A stretch of DNA of 64,000 nucleotides from Acaricomes phytoseiuli DSM 14247 (GCF_000376245.1 NZ_AQXM01000059.1:43459-107458); one strand, 5' to 3'. Positions 33,055-42,820 are shown, counted from the first letter of the stretch. The notes: a model not told the origin generated them from the letters alone. Numbers and translations: made by a program.

Positions 33055-34788
33055 ATGTACACGCTCGTCGCTGAAGTCTCCTCTGCTGAGGACAGTCGCG
33101 TGATCGAGCTGACCGGGCTCGACCCAGACGGCTTTGCGCAAGGAAGCGCGCAACGGATAACTCGAGCTCAGCTGGCCCAGACCGTAGGCGCTATTGAGGC
33201 AGAAGCACACCCCCGCTGGGTCTGGGAAAGCAGTGCGCAATGGTACCCCCAGCTGCTGCGGCACGGCGTCAGCGTAGAGCGATGCTACGACCTGCAGCTA
33301 TCCGGGACCATCCTGAGCGGCTCTGAATACGCCGAGCCCACAGAGTTCTTGCGTCGGCAGGGGCAGCTCATCGAACCACCGGCACCAGGACGCAGCGCGC
33401 CCGATCACGTTCCTTTCGTAGCGAGCGCCTCGACTGCGCTGGCTGCGGACACCAGCCGGAACAACCTGGAGCCCCAAGTCCAGGAGAGTCTCTTCGACCC
33501 CCTGCCCCAGACCGGCGCATTGGGCAGCGAAGAGCTCGCCGCAGAGTTTCGCAACCAGCTGACCGCGGTCCGGAGCTCGCCGCGGGCAAGCAGGTTGAAC
33601 CTGCTCCTCGCTGCCGAATCAGCCGGGAGCCTCATCGCCGCGGAGATGCAATACCGAGGCGTTCCCTGGCGAACCGAGCAGCACGAGGCGCTGCTGGTCG
33701 AAGCCCTGGGGCCACGTCCTTCGCCCGGGGCACGGCCCGCCAAAATGGAAGCGCTGGCAGCCCAGCTGCGGACTGAGCTCAACGCTCCGAAGCTCAATCC
33801 GGACTCGGCGCAGGACCTGCTCCGGGCCTTGCATCGGGCAGGAATCGAGGTGAAGCGCACCCGGAGCTGGGAGCTTGAACAGATCAACCATCCGGCTATT
33901 CCCGTACTCCTCCAATACCGCAAACTCTCCCGCCTTTTCAGCGCTCATGGCTGGCACTGGCTGGAGCACTGGGTGCACGATGAGCGCTTCCGCCCGGAGT
34001 ACGTCGTCGGCGGAGTGGTTTCCGGGCGGTGGGCGTCACGGGGCGGTGGTGCTCTGCAGATCCCCAAGCAGGTAAGGTCGGCCGTTCAAGCGTCAGCCGG
34101 TTGGAAGCTGATCGTCGCCGATGCCGCTCAGCTCGAGCCGCGGGTACTCGCCGCCCTCGCCCAGGATGAAGGGCTGGCACGCGCCGCCCAGGGCCAGGAT
34201 CTCTATGCCGGCATCGCGGCGCAGGGGTTCGGCGAGCGGGCGCAGGCGAAGCTGGCATTGCTGGGCGCGATCTACGGCGCGACGTCGGGCGAATCCGGCC
34301 GGCTGATGCCGCAGTTAGGGCGGCGCTACCCCCGGGCAGTCGGCCTGGTCGAAGAAGCCGCCCGGGCCGGAGAACGTGGAGAGATCGTCACCACCTACCT
34401 GGGGCGGAGCAGCCCGCCGCCGGCGGAAGCCTGGTTAGCGGCTCAGCGAAGCACCACGCAGGAGGAGCAGCGCCGGGCTGACGCCCTGGCCCGTTCCCGA
34501 GGCCGGTTCACCCGGAACTTCGTGGTCCAGGGGTCTGCTGCGGAGTGGGCTTCTTGTTGGTTGGCCCAATTGCGCCGCAGAATCCGGCAGAATCCGCGGC
34601 TGCAAGCAGAGCTGGTGTTCTTCTTGCACGATGAGGTCATGGTGCACTGCCCGGAGCCGATGGCTGCTGAAACGAGCCAGTTGATTTCGGCCGCTGCCAG
34701 GGAAGCCAAGGAACTGATCTTCGGTCAGATCCCCGTGGATTTTCCGGTCAGCTTAGCCATCGTCGATCATTACGATGAAGCCAAATAG
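33055..34788 (+). CDS. bifunctional 3'-5' exonuclease/DNA polymerase-like protein (family A)
   Basis: A family A DNA polymerase-like protein (577 residues), distinct from PolI. The palm carries motif A as IVADAAQLEPR (usually DYSQIELR), motif B as KLALLGAIYGAT and motif C as FFLHDEVMVH. The N-terminal 200 residues resemble a degenerate exonuclease domain without the first acidic DxE motif. The group is widespread in actinobacteria and listed as bifunctional; activity here is inferred. The ATG at 33055 (MYTLVAEV) fits the family N-terminus better than upstream ATGs. Confidence 0.85.
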   Translation: MYTLVAEVSSAEDSRVIELTGLDPDGFAQGSAQRITRAQLAQTVGAIEAEAHPRWVWESSAQWYPQLLRHGVSVERCYDLQLSGTILSGSEYAEPTEFLRRQGQLIEPPAPGRSAPDHVPFVASASTALAADTSRNNLEPQVQESLFDPLPQTGALGSEELAAEFRNQLTAVRSSPRASRLNLLLAAESAGSLIAAEMQYRGVPWRTEQHEALLVEALGPRPSPGARPAKMEALAAQLRTELNAPKLNPDSAQDLLRALHRAGIEVKRTRSWELEQINHPAIPVLLQYRKLSRLFSAHGWHWLEHWVHDERFRPEYVVGGVVSGRWASRGGGALQIPKQVRSAVQASAGWKLIVADAAQLEPRVLAALAQDEGLARAAQGQDLYAGIAAQGFGERAQAKLALLGAIYGATSGESGRLMPQLGRRYPRAVGLVEEAARAGERGEIVTTYLGRSSPPPAEAWLAAQRSTTQEEQRRADALARSRGRFTRNFVVQGSAAEWASCWLAQLRRRIRQNPRLQAELVFFLHDEVMVHCPEPMAAETSQLISAAAREAKELIFGQIPVDFPVSLAIVDHYDEAK

Positions 34789-34814
34789 GCCACCCGACAA
34801 GTCCGCTCAGCGGG

Positions 34815-35471
34815 CTAGACTCGTATCGGCCACTCTCTGCCGCGATCCCATTCCTGAGTCCAGCCCAGCTCTGTGAAAAGCTGATCCAGAAGACCGCCGG
34901 TAAAACCCCAGATCACGGTCTCCTGGGCGAGGAAAGCAGGGCTGCGGAACGCTCGGGCACCACGTCTGACAGTAGCCATGAATCGATTCTGCGGGTCGAG
35001 CAGTTCCCGCACCGAAGCCTGAAAAACCCGTGCCGTCTCGGCGGGATCAACAGCATAGGCTGGAGACGGCACACGCCACCAGCCGAGTACCGGCGTCACC
35101 AGGAAATTGCTGACGGGCAAGCTTGCCTGCCCCAGCGTTCCGAGCACTCGCACTCCGGTGATATCCAGACCGGTTTCCTCCACAGCCTCGCGCAAAGCGG
35201 CCGCTTCGGGGCCGGAGTCTTCCGACTCCAGCCCGCCGCCGGGAAAACCGATCTGCCCTGGATGGTCCGTCAGCGTCGCAGCCCGCTCCACGAAGAGCAC
35301 CTCGCAGTCCAGCGCCGCCGCCTCCGGACCCGCTTCCGAGCCGAAAAGGATGAGCACCGCCGCCTGACGAGCTGCCAGAGGATCCACCCGTCCGCGCTTG
35401 TCCTGCAGCGCCGGAACATCACCGGCTGCTGCCCGAGCGGCTAGGCGCTCAAGGTCACGTAAGCCGCTCAT
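34815..35471 (-). CDS. Nudix hydrolase, coenzyme A pyrophosphatase type
   Basis: A 218-residue Nudix protein. The UPF0035-like preface HPGQIGFPGG is followed by a full Nudix box, GGLESEDSGPEAAALREA and VEETGLD. This arrangement fits CoA diphosphatases, which cleave CoA to 4'-phosphopantetheine and 3',5'-ADP. It sits beside nth, as in mycobacterial gene order as I recall it. Confidence 0.9.
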   Translation of the reverse strand: MSGLRDLERLAARAAAGDVPALQDKRGRVDPLAARQAAVLILFGSEAGPEAAALDCEVLFVERAATLTDHPGQIGFPGGGLESEDSGPEAAALREAVEETGLDITGVRVLGTLGQASLPVSNFLVTPVLGWWRVPSPAYAVDPAETARVFQASVRELLDPQNRFMATVRRGARAFRSPAFLAQETVIWGFTGGLLDQLFTELGWTQEWDRGREWPIRV

Positions 35472-35498
35472 AGTTCGCGGGCCGTCGTCAACATGTGC

Positions 35499-36287
35499 TC
35501 ATAACGCATTCTGCTGGCGCTGATGCGCCTGCCGTAAAGCCGCAGCATCTGCATTATCCGCCCGCATCGCAGCTAGCAGTTCCTCATTCCCGGGGGGGAG
35601 CTCATACTTCAAGAGCTTCTGGGCGCGCTCGGGGACGGTCTCTCCCATATTGTATGACGGACAGAGCGTGGCCACAACACAAGCCCCACAGGCCGGCTTC
35701 CGGGAGTGGCAAACCCTCCGCCCGTGGAAGATCACGCGGTGAGAGAGCATCGTCCAATCCTTCGGCTCGATGAGCTCGGCGACATCGGCCTCGACGATCA
35801 GCGGATCCTCGGCATCGGTCCAGCCGAATCGCCGGACCAGTCTGCCGAAATGCGTGTCCACGGTGATCCCCGGCACCCCGAAAGCATTGCCGAGCACCAC
35901 ATTCGCGGTTTTGCGCCCGACGCCGGGCAGGGTCACCAAATCAGCGACGTTATCAGGGATCACGCCGTCGAAGTCGTCCATGATCTTCTGCGCCAGGCCG
36001 AGCAGGGAGCGGGTTTTGGCCCGGAAGAATCCGGTGGGCCGGATGATCTCCTCGACCTCCGCAGCGCTGGCCTGGGCCAACGACTCCGGATCCGGGTAGC
36101 GACGGAAGAGCTCTGGTGTGGTCTGGTTGACCCGGACATCCGCGGTCTGCGCGGAAAGCACCGTGGCGACGAGCAGTTCGAAAGGATTGCGGAAATCCAG
36201 TTCCGCATGGGCGTAACTGTAGGCTTCGGCAAGTATCCGGTTCATCTTCCGCGCCCTCCGCTTGAGGGCGAGCGGCGTCTCAGGCAT
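35499..36287 (-). CDS. nth: endonuclease III
   Basis: A DNA N-glycosylase/AP lyase that removes oxidised pyrimidines (262 residues). The helix-hairpin-helix [14 protein letters not shown] holds the catalytic Lys, and the catalytic Asp is in [11 protein letters not shown]. The [4Fe-4S] cluster is formed by C-x6-C-x2-C-x5-C ([17 protein letters not shown]) near residue 195. The ATG at 36287 (MPETPLALK) is preferred; a GTG at 36299 would add four residues. The C-terminal Ala/Gln-rich tail extends beyond E. coli Nth. Confidence 0.93.
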   Translation of the reverse strand: MPETPLALKRRARKMNRILAEAYSYAHAELDFRNPFELLVATVLSAQTADVRVNQTTPELFRRYPDPESLAQASAAEVEEIIRPTGFFRAKTRSLLGLAQKIMDDFDGVIPDNVADLVTLPGVGRKTANVVLGNAFGVPGITVDTHFGRLVRRFGWTDAEDPLIVEADVAELIEPKDWTMLSHRVIFHGRRVCHSRKPACGACVVATLCPSYNMGETVPERAQKLLKYELPPGNEELLAAMRADNADAAALRQAHQRQQNAL

Positions 36288-36326
36288 GACAGGGCGCACC
36301 CGAGGCAGCTCTTCGGGGATGCGGGC

Positions 36327-37478
36327 TCATTGCTCTTCCGGCGCTCTTTCGACATTGCGCAGATCGCGCAGCACCGCGATGAGACCGTCCTGACTCTGGA
36401 CCAGGAATTCGTGGCCGCGGTCTTCGAGAGCCAGGAACCAGATCCCGGGCTCTACGAGGTACTGCACCATTCCACTGCTCTCATCGACTGCCGAACGCGG
36501 TGTATCAACAGCGAACCAGAAGGCGCGGTACTCGACAGCAGAAGACCCGGCGGTAGCAACGATCTGCTCCGGCGCAACAGTGGTTGGCTCGGATTCCGAC
36601 GCACCGGCCAGACCATTAGCTCCTGCAACAGCGGCTGACGTCGGATCTGGCGTGGAACCTGGACCTGGTTCTGAGGCCGGCTCCGAGTCTGGGTGCTGGC
36701 CGCTGAGCGGCTCCGCGTATGTCGATGCCATAGTGTCCACCGGAGCTTGAACTGCTGCGTCTTGAAATGCTGATTCCTGAGCTGCTGATTGCTGCGGGCC
36801 CGCTCTCTGCGGCCCCGAGTCACGAAGCACGGAACCTTGAGACGCAGCACCCTGATGCGCCTGATCCTCTTGATGGTAGGGGGAAGCCCAGGGCGCTACG
36901 GGGGCATGCCCGTGTGCGGCGCCCGGCCCCGACGCGGGTGACGCCGGAGAGAACAGCCCCGGCGCCCAAGAGGCGCAGACAGTCGCGAGCATCAGCCCCA
37001 TGGAACCCACCAGGCCTACTGAATAGGCCCAGCCGAAGTTCGTGACGACGTTCAGGAAGTAATAGGCGAAGGCCAGGGAGGCGACTACTGAACCAAATTG
37101 ATTGAGCGTCAAGGAGCCTATCCGATTCTCCTGCTGCTTGACCCGACGGAGCACCGTGAGCACCCCTAGCAGAAGCGGCAGCAGAATGCCGACCCCCAGG
37201 AAAAAAAGCCCATCCGTGTTCCAGAGGTTCCCGACTCTGAGCCGGGTGATCGTCAGTGGCAGAAGCGACCCGAGGAAGATCAGCACTACCGAGATCAGGA
37301 CAACGACGTCACGGGTATCGAAGGGCCCCAGGGACGCCTCCGGTGCCGCGCCTACTGGGCCGGAGTGCGCCCGGTGCGCATTCTGGGTCACTGGGGTGTC
37401 AGAAGCCGCTGCTTCTACCTGCTCGTGATTCTGCTGAGACCACGGCTGGTTCCAGGCACTGGATTGCTGGTCGCTCAC
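36327..37478 (-). CDS. multi-pass membrane protein of unknown function with disordered middle
   Basis: A 383-residue protein. After a Gln/Ser-rich N-terminus (about 55 residues), four hydrophobic segments lie between residues 58 and 185. A disordered Pro/Ala/Ser/Gln-rich stretch follows (about 190-300), then a compact C-terminal domain of about 70 residues (FWFAVDTPRSA and LVEPGIWFLALEDRG) that looks like a small beta-fold. I do not recognise the family. GTG at 37478 is chosen because AGGAGGAG lies just upstream. Confidence 0.75.
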   Translation of the reverse strand: MSDQQSSAWNQPWSQQNHEQVEAAASDTPVTQNAHRAHSGPVGAAPEASLGPFDTRDVVVLISVVLIFLGSLLPLTITRLRVGNLWNTDGLFFLGVGILLPLLLGVLTVLRRVKQQENRIGSLTLNQFGSVVASLAFAYYFLNVVTNFGWAYSVGLVGSMGLMLATVCASWAPGLFSPASPASGPGAAHGHAPVAPWASPYHQEDQAHQGAASQGSVLRDSGPQRAGPQQSAAQESAFQDAAVQAPVDTMASTYAEPLSGQHPDSEPASEPGPGSTPDPTSAAVAGANGLAGASESEPTTVAPEQIVATAGSSAVEYRAFWFAVDTPRSAVDESSGMVQYLVEPGIWFLALEDRGHEFLVQSQDGLIAVLRDLRNVERAPEEQ

Positions 37479-37792
37479 ATCTCCTCCTCGTCGGTCCGGA
37501 TCTGGGGCCACTTGCTCCCGGTTGACCTTCGGTCACCCCCCCGACTCGTTCCAAAAGTTCCCTCTCAGACTAACTAATCCAACCCTAGATCAGTGCTGAT
37601 GAGTAACTTGACTCTGTATATCCCAGGCCTTTCAAAGCTATTTGAAGCGACTCCAAAGCGATGAAGCACCGCTCGGCCCATGGTTGGCACCGTTCAACGC
37701 AGCCGGCCGAGCAAAGTGTGACCCAGCGCACTACTCAGCCGCTCTGAGCACTAGGGTGAAAGTTAAGAACGAAGTCACAGAGAGGTGAACCA
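37479..37792. other. 314-bp divergent intergenic region upstream of acs
   Basis: No coding sequence is evident. It contains the promoter region of acs: a Crp/GlxR-like site (37717-37732), a TAGGGT box at 37752-37757 and the ribosome binding sequence GAGGTG at 37781-37786. Confidence 0.5.
37717..37732. promoter_or_regulatory. Crp/GlxR-like site upstream of acs
   Basis: TGTGACCCAGCGCACT matches the TGTGA-N6-TCACA consensus perfectly in the left half and at three of five positions in the right. Its centre is about 28-33 bp upstream of TAGGGT (37752-37757), a class II activator position. A crp gene occurs at 42903, and acs genes are known Crp/GlxR targets in actinobacteria. Confidence 0.35.
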
Positions 37793-39799
37793 GTGATGTC
37801 GCAAGGAGAATCACGCACTGCGGAAACCTCCGGCCCGGAAGAGACCACACCTGGCCGGAGTGACGCGCTGGAGAACATGCTGCATGAAGATCGCAGATTT
37901 CCGCCGGATCCGGAATTCGCTGCCAAAGCGGTGGCCACGGAGAATCTCTATGCTGAGGCGGCGGCGGATCGGGAGGCCTTCTGGGCCAAACAGGCAAGGG
38001 AGCTGCTGAGCTGGGAAGAAGACTTTCAGCAGACCCTCGATTGGACCGATGCGCCCTTCGCCCGGTGGTTCACCGGCGGGAAGATCAATGCCGCCTATAA
38101 CGCCCTGGATCGTCACGTCGAGGCCGGCAAAGGGGACAAAGTCGCCATCTACTGGGAGGGCGAGCCCGGGGATGCCCGGGAGATCAGCTATGCCGAGCTC
38201 ACCGAATCGGTCAAAAAAGCTGCCAACGCCTTCAAGAGCCTCGGGGTGCAGAAAGGCGATCGGGTAGCCATCTACTTGCCGATGATTCCCGAAGCCGTGG
38301 TCTCGATGCTAGCCTGCGCACGGATCGGGGCCGTGCACTCGGTGGTGTTCGGCGGGTTCTCCGCGGAGGCGCTAAGAAACCGGATCGACGACGCCGAGGC
38401 CACTCTGGTGGTCACCGCAGACGGCACCTATCGTCGAGGAGCACCCAGCTCACTCAAACCCGCAGTCGATGAAGCCCTCAACTCGCCGGGGCACACGGTG
38501 CAGCATGTGCTCGTGGTCAAGCGCAACGGTGAGCCGGTGGAGTGGACCGAAGGGCGCGACCTCTGGTGGCAGGAGACGGTAGAGACCGCCGATCCCGAAC
38601 ACCGCGCCGAAGCCAACGATGCCGAGCATCCGCTGTTCATCCTGTACACCTCGGGCACCACGGGAAAACCCAAAGGGATCCTGCACACCACCGGCGGCTA
38701 TCTGACCCAGACCGCGTTCACGCAGAAGAATGTCTTCGACCTCCATCCGGATGAAGATGTGTACTGGTGCGCGGCGGATATCGGCTGGGTCACCGGCCAC
38801 AGCTACATCGCGTATTCCCCGCTCATCAACGGCGCATCGATGGTGATGTACGAGGGCACACCGGACACCCCGCATCAAGGCCGTTGGTGGGAGATCGTGC
38901 AGAAGTACGCAGTGACGATCCTCTACGCCGCCCCCACCGCGATCCGAACCTTCATGAAATGGGGCCGCCAGATCCCCGGCGAATACGATCTCTCCTCGCT
39001 ACGCGTACTCGGCTCCGTGGGCGAGCCGATCAACCCCGAGGCCTGGATCTGGTATCGCGACGTCATCGGCGGCGGCAAGACACCCATTGTGGACACCTGG
39101 TGGCAGACGGAGACCGGCGGCATGATGATCTCCCCGCTACCCGGGGTCACCGCGACCAAGCCCGGCTCGGCGCAGGTTCCGCTCCCGGGGATCGAGGTCG
39201 ATGTCGTGGATGATCTCGGCCAGCCGGTAGCCAACGGCCAGGGCGGCTACCTCGTGGTGAAGTCCCCTTGGCCTTCGATGCTGCGCGGCATCTGGGGCGA
39301 TCCGCAGCGGTATCGGGATACCTACTGGTCAAGATTCGATGACATGTACTTCGCCGGTGACGGTGCGAAGAAAGACGATGACGGGGATATCTGGCTCCTG
39401 GGCCGGGTAGATGATGTCATGAACATCTCCGGGCATCGGCTCTCCACCACGGAGATCGAATCCGCCCTGGTGAGCCACCCCTCAGTGGCCGAAGCCGCCG
39501 TCGTCGGGGCCAGCGACGAGACCACGGGCCAGGCGGTGGTAGCTTTCGTGATCCTGCGCGGCTCAGCTGCGGAAGACTCCGATATCGAGCAGAATCTCCG
39601 GAACCATGTAGCCAAGGAGATCGGGCCGATCGCCAAGCCGCGGCAGATCCTGGTGGTGTCCGAGCTGCCCAAGACCCGGTCCGGGAAGATCATGAGAAGG
39701 CTGCTGAAGGATATTGCCGAGGGCCGCGAAGCAGGCGACGCGACGACGCTCGCCGACGCCGGGATCATGCAGGTCATCGCGCACAGTTTGAAAAAATAG
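37793..39799 (+). CDS. acs: acetate--CoA ligase (acetyl-CoA synthetase)
   Basis: An AMP-forming acetyl-CoA synthetase (668 residues) converting acetate, ATP and CoA to acetyl-CoA. The adenylation motif YTSGTTGKPKGILHT is near residue 285, the acetate pocket includes DTWWQTETGG, the hinge is DDVMNISGHRLST, and the catalytic Lys that can be inactivated by acetylation is in RSGKIMRRLL near residue 630. GAGGTG is 6 bp before GTG 37793 and 9 bp before ATG 37796; either start is possible. A Crp-like site lies upstream. Confidence 0.96.
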   Translation: MMSQGESRTAETSGPEETTPGRSDALENMLHEDRRFPPDPEFAAKAVATENLYAEAAADREAFWAKQARELLSWEEDFQQTLDWTDAPFARWFTGGKINAAYNALDRHVEAGKGDKVAIYWEGEPGDAREISYAELTESVKKAANAFKSLGVQKGDRVAIYLPMIPEAVVSMLACARIGAVHSVVFGGFSAEALRNRIDDAEATLVVTADGTYRRGAPSSLKPAVDEALNSPGHTVQHVLVVKRNGEPVEWTEGRDLWWQETVETADPEHRAEANDAEHPLFILYTSGTTGKPKGILHTTGGYLTQTAFTQKNVFDLHPDEDVYWCAADIGWVTGHSYIAYSPLINGASMVMYEGTPDTPHQGRWWEIVQKYAVTILYAAPTAIRTFMKWGRQIPGEYDLSSLRVLGSVGEPINPEAWIWYRDVIGGGKTPIVDTWWQTETGGMMISPLPGVTATKPGSAQVPLPGIEVDVVDDLGQPVANGQGGYLVVKSPWPSMLRGIWGDPQRYRDTYWSRFDDMYFAGDGAKKDDDGDIWLLGRVDDVMNISGHRLSTTEIESALVSHPSVAEAAVVGASDETTGQAVVAFVILRGSAAEDSDIEQNLRNHVAKEIGPIAKPRQILVVSELPKTRSGKIMRRLLKDIAEGREAGDATTLADAGIMQVIAHSLKK

Positions 39800-40067
39800 A
39801 ATACGGAGCATGAACGCAAAGGCGCCAAGAAGCTGCACCGTCGCAGAGAGTCATCGGATGCCACGGAGCGGAACTCCGGAGATGTTGAGCTCGGTTTCAT
39901 GGCGATTCCATAATGCGGTTGCACGCAGCCTAAAATCGAAGCATGCACTTTCACGGATGCCTCATGGTGAGAGTTGAGCGGGCGGTGTTATCCGTGTTGT
40001 CATTACCCGTATTATCAGCACGAGAGCCACGAGAGCACAGCAGTCGCACTGATGATCGGGGCAGTCG
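39800..40067. other. intergenic region between acs and the CtaG-like gene
   Basis: About 270 bp without a supported gene. A small GGAG/CTCC hairpin lies near 39857-39871 and could be a weak acs terminator. A 55-codon frame starting at 39810 is present but has no further support. Confidence 0.4.
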
Positions 40068-41036
40068 ATGACCGGCGAAGAAGCGGGTATCTCCGGGCCG
40101 GTCTGGCTGCCCACCGAGCCACCGAGCCTGGCCGAGTACCTGGCACCTAATCTGCAGCCGTATCCAGTGCTGCCCGTGATCGCGCTCATCGCCGCCCTGC
40201 TGTATCTCACCGGGGTGATCCGGCTCTGGTCCCAGGGGCGGAAATGGTCGATTCCGGCGACGATCTCTTTCCTGGCGGGCTGTCTCACCATCATGGTGGT
40301 GATGGGCGCGGGCATCGAGGGTTACGGCATGAAGATGTTCTCGATCTTCATGTTCCAGCAGCTCACCTTGATGATGGCAGTACCGCCGCTCCTGGTCTTC
40401 GGCTCTCCCGGCCGGCTACTGCTCCGGTCGATGCCGCATCGCGGCCTGGGCGGCACGGCCCTGCGGGTGGCCTTGGGCTCCCTGCGTTCCGGCTGGGCCC
40501 GGTTCCTGCTGCACCCAGCCTTCATGGTCCCCCTCTTCCTGCTCAGCTTCTACGGCCTCTACTTCGCCGGCCTGGTAGATAACCTGCTACCCACATGGTA
40601 TGGGCATATGGGCCTGGAAATCCTCTTCCTGGTCGCCGGGATCCTCTTCACCATCCCGATCATCTCCACGGACCCGCTGCCCCGGCGGCAAGGGTATATG
40701 GGCCGGATGATGGACCTTGTTTCAGAAATGCCCCTGCACGCCTTCTTCGGCGTGATCGTGATGATGGCCAGCGCCCCGATGGTCACCTTCTTCAGCGATA
40801 TGCCGCAGGCCTGGGGCATCGACCCGATGCGGGATCAGGGTGTGGCCGGCGGCCTGGCCTGGTCTTATGGAGAACTTCCATCAGTGCTCTTGCTGCTCCT
40901 GGTCCTCTACCGCTGGCAGCGCGATGACACCCGCACCGCTCGTCAAAAGGACCACGACGCTGATCGATCGGGCAAGGACCCGGAGGATCTCTCCGCATAC
41001 AACGCGTATCTGGAAGGCCTCGCGAAACGGAGCTGA
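40068..41036 (+). CDS. cytochrome c oxidase assembly factor, CtaG (caa3) family
   Basis: A 322-residue protein with seven predicted membrane helices. Conserved features of the caa3_CtaG family are visible: MFQQLTLMMAVPPLLVFGSP, then PHRGLGG, a TWYGHMGLE-type His segment, and a C-terminal MPLHAFFGVIVMM segment. CtaG-type proteins deliver copper or help assemble haem-copper oxidases. The family also includes copper proteins, so the exact role is inferred. Confidence 0.87.
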   Translation: MTGEEAGISGPVWLPTEPPSLAEYLAPNLQPYPVLPVIALIAALLYLTGVIRLWSQGRKWSIPATISFLAGCLTIMVVMGAGIEGYGMKMFSIFMFQQLTLMMAVPPLLVFGSPGRLLLRSMPHRGLGGTALRVALGSLRSGWARFLLHPAFMVPLFLLSFYGLYFAGLVDNLLPTWYGHMGLEILFLVAGILFTIPIISTDPLPRRQGYMGRMMDLVSEMPLHAFFGVIVMMASAPMVTFFSDMPQAWGIDPMRDQGVAGGLAWSYGELPSVLLLLLVLYRWQRDDTRTARQKDHDADRSGKDPEDLSAYNAYLEGLAKRS

Positions 41037-41057
41037 CAGCAGGCCTGCGGCATAGGG

Positions 41058-41063
41058 CATACT
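41058..41063 (+). promoter_or_regulatory. -10-like box (CATACT) before aroQ
   Basis: CATACT ends 6 bp before the ATG at 41070. Position matches the other leaderless candidates, although the first base differs from TAnnnT. Confidence 0.35.
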
Positions 41064-41069
41064 GAAGTC

Positions 41070-41519
41070 ATGACCTCGATCGGCAACCTGTTGGTGCTCA
41101 ACGGACCGAATTTGAACCTGCTCGGCACCCGGGAGCCGGAGATCTACGGCACAGCGACCCTGGCTGATGTCGAAAGGCTCTGCGAGGAGACCGTTGCGAG
41201 CTCCGGTTACACCGTGGAGTTCCAGCAGTCCAACCACGAAGGCGCACTGATCGACGCGATCCACGCGGCCCGAGAGGCCGCAGCCGGCATCGTGATCAAC
41301 CCGGGGGCGTACAGCCACACCTCGATCGCTTTAAGGGATGCGTTGGCCGGCGTGGAGCTGCCCAGTGTCGAGGTGCATATGTCCAATGTGCACAGCAGAG
41401 AAGAATTCCGGCACCATTCCTACCTCTCCGCCGTGGCCGATGCCGTGATCGTGGGAGCGGGCGCCGACGGCTACCGGCTTGCACTGCTGTACCTGCTCCG
41501 CACACTCGGCTCGAACTAG
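41070..41519 (+). CDS. aroQ: type II 3-dehydroquinate dehydratase
   Basis: The dodecameric shikimate-pathway enzyme converting 3-dehydroquinate to 3-dehydroshikimate (149 residues, full length). The catalytic Tyr lies in [17 protein letters not shown] (residues 10-26), the catalytic His in [17 protein letters not shown] near residue 90, and the substrate loop in [14 protein letters not shown] near residue 106. It lies alone between the CtaG-like gene and convergent marP. Confidence 0.96.
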   Translation: MTSIGNLLVLNGPNLNLLGTREPEIYGTATLADVERLCEETVASSGYTVEFQQSNHEGALIDAIHAAREAAAGIVINPGAYSHTSIALRDALAGVELPSVEVHMSNVHSREEFRHHSYLSAVADAVIVGAGADGYRLALLYLLRTLGSN

Positions 41520-41538
41520 GCAGAACTAGCCGGATCCC

Positions 41539-42720
41539 CTACCCCGCCGTGCAGCGGCCTGAGGAGACCTGAGCGTTCATACCGTCGGCATTCTGCAGCA
41601 CCGACGACACCTGATCCAGGGTGAAGGCGTAACCAACCTGCTGGTTGGAATCAGATTTCGCGAAGATCACGCCAGCCACCCGGCCGTCCATGCTCAGCAG
41701 CGGGCCCCCGGAGTTCCCGGGTTGGACATCGGCGGCCAGCTGGTAGACCTCTTGCGGCTGCGGGTTGTTCCGGTAGATATCCGGAACCATCATCTGGCCA
41801 CGGTAGGAGACGCTGGCAGGTTTGGTCTGGAAGGGGCCACCGAAGGGGTAGCCTTCCACCGCGGCCATCGAGCCGTTGGGCAGGTCGGTGCCGAGCGGGA
41901 TGGCGGGCAGATCCAGCCCATCCACCGCAATCACCGCAATATCCTGCTGCGGGTCAAAGTAAACGACCCGGCCCGGCAGCGCACCGCCTGGAGCTTCCAC
42001 CACGGGCTGGTTCACCCCAGCGATCACATGCGCATTGGTGACCACCTTGCCCGGAGCCACGACGAAACCAGTTCCAGTCTGGTTCTGCCCGCATTGGAAG
42101 GCCATACCGGTGATTCTGAGCACGGAACGAGCCGCATTATTGAGCTCTACGGTATCCACCCGAGCATCAGGCGGGGCGACGGGCTGAGCGGGGCCGAGGG
42201 TCTCAAAGAGCTGCGGGATACCCTGCTGGATCACCGCAGACCGCCACTGGGCGATGACCTGCTGCACCGGGGCCGGAGTCCAGGAGTCGATGGTGCGCAG
42301 GATCGCGGACTGGCCGATCGCCTGGGAAACCCAGGGCACACCGAGCGCGGAGACGCCGAGCGAGACCGACATGACGATGAGCGCCGTGATGATGAGCGAA
42401 GCCACCGCACCGAGGACGCGGTTCATAGCCCGTAACGGCTGGATCCGCACCCCGCGGCTGAGCAGCTGACCCACCCCGGCACCCAGCGAGTAGCCGATCG
42501 CTATCAGCACAACCACGGCACCGATAACTGCAGCCAGCCGCCAGGAGCTGTTTTCAAGCCAGGTGTTGACCAGGGGCAATGCGAAGAACGCTGCGATAGC
42601 ACCCGCCGCGAAACCGATCACGCTGCACAGGCTCAACACGAACCCGGCCTTCCATCCGTAGATGAACTGCCAGAGCAGCAGGAGGAACAAGGGAATGTCC
42701 AGCCAGCCGAATCCGAACAT
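41539..42720 (-). CDS. marP: MarP family periplasmic serine protease
   Basis: A membrane-anchored serine protease (393 residues), related to the acid-resistance protease MarP of M. tuberculosis. Four N-terminal helices (residues 4-150, CvpA/colicin V-like) precede a chymotrypsin-fold domain with triad residues: His in VVTNAHVIAG near residue 235, Asp in DIAVIAVDG near 265 and Ser in PGNSGGPLL near 345. The ATG at 42720 has GAGGAG seven bases upstream. It is convergent with aroQ and divergent from crp. Confidence 0.93.
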   Translation of the reverse strand: MFGFGWLDIPLFLLLLWQFIYGWKAGFVLSLCSVIGFAAGAIAAFFALPLVNTWLENSSWRLAAVIGAVVVLIAIGYSLGAGVGQLLSRGVRIQPLRAMNRVLGAVASLIITALIVMSVSLGVSALGVPWVSQAIGQSAILRTIDSWTPAPVQQVIAQWRSAVIQQGIPQLFETLGPAQPVAPPDARVDTVELNNAARSVLRITGMAFQCGQNQTGTGFVVAPGKVVTNAHVIAGVNQPVVEAPGGALPGRVVYFDPQQDIAVIAVDGLDLPAIPLGTDLPNGSMAAVEGYPFGGPFQTKPASVSYRGQMMVPDIYRNNPQPQEVYQLAADVQPGNSGGPLLSMDGRVAGVIFAKSDSNQQVGYAFTLDQVSSVLQNADGMNAQVSSGRCTAG

Positions 42721-42820
42721 CAACACGCTCCTCACTCGGTACCCGCTTAAGTTTATCCGGCCTTTATGAGCCTTCCTTGTGCCTCGGTGATCTGGCGGTT
42801 GCGCGGGGAGCTTGCCAAGA

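Noticed and set aside
35706..36638. 310-codon plus-strand open frame across nth
   Set aside because: It is antisense to nth, whose catalytic and iron-sulfur motifs are intact, and has no recognisable domain.
39322..39954. 210-codon minus-strand open frame at the end of acs
   Set aside because: Antisense to the acs C-terminal domain; Ser/Thr/Arg-rich without recognisable features.
39810..39977. 55-codon plus-strand frame after acs
   Set aside because: Only a weak GGAG one or two bases before the ATG; Ser/Arg-rich and not recognisable.
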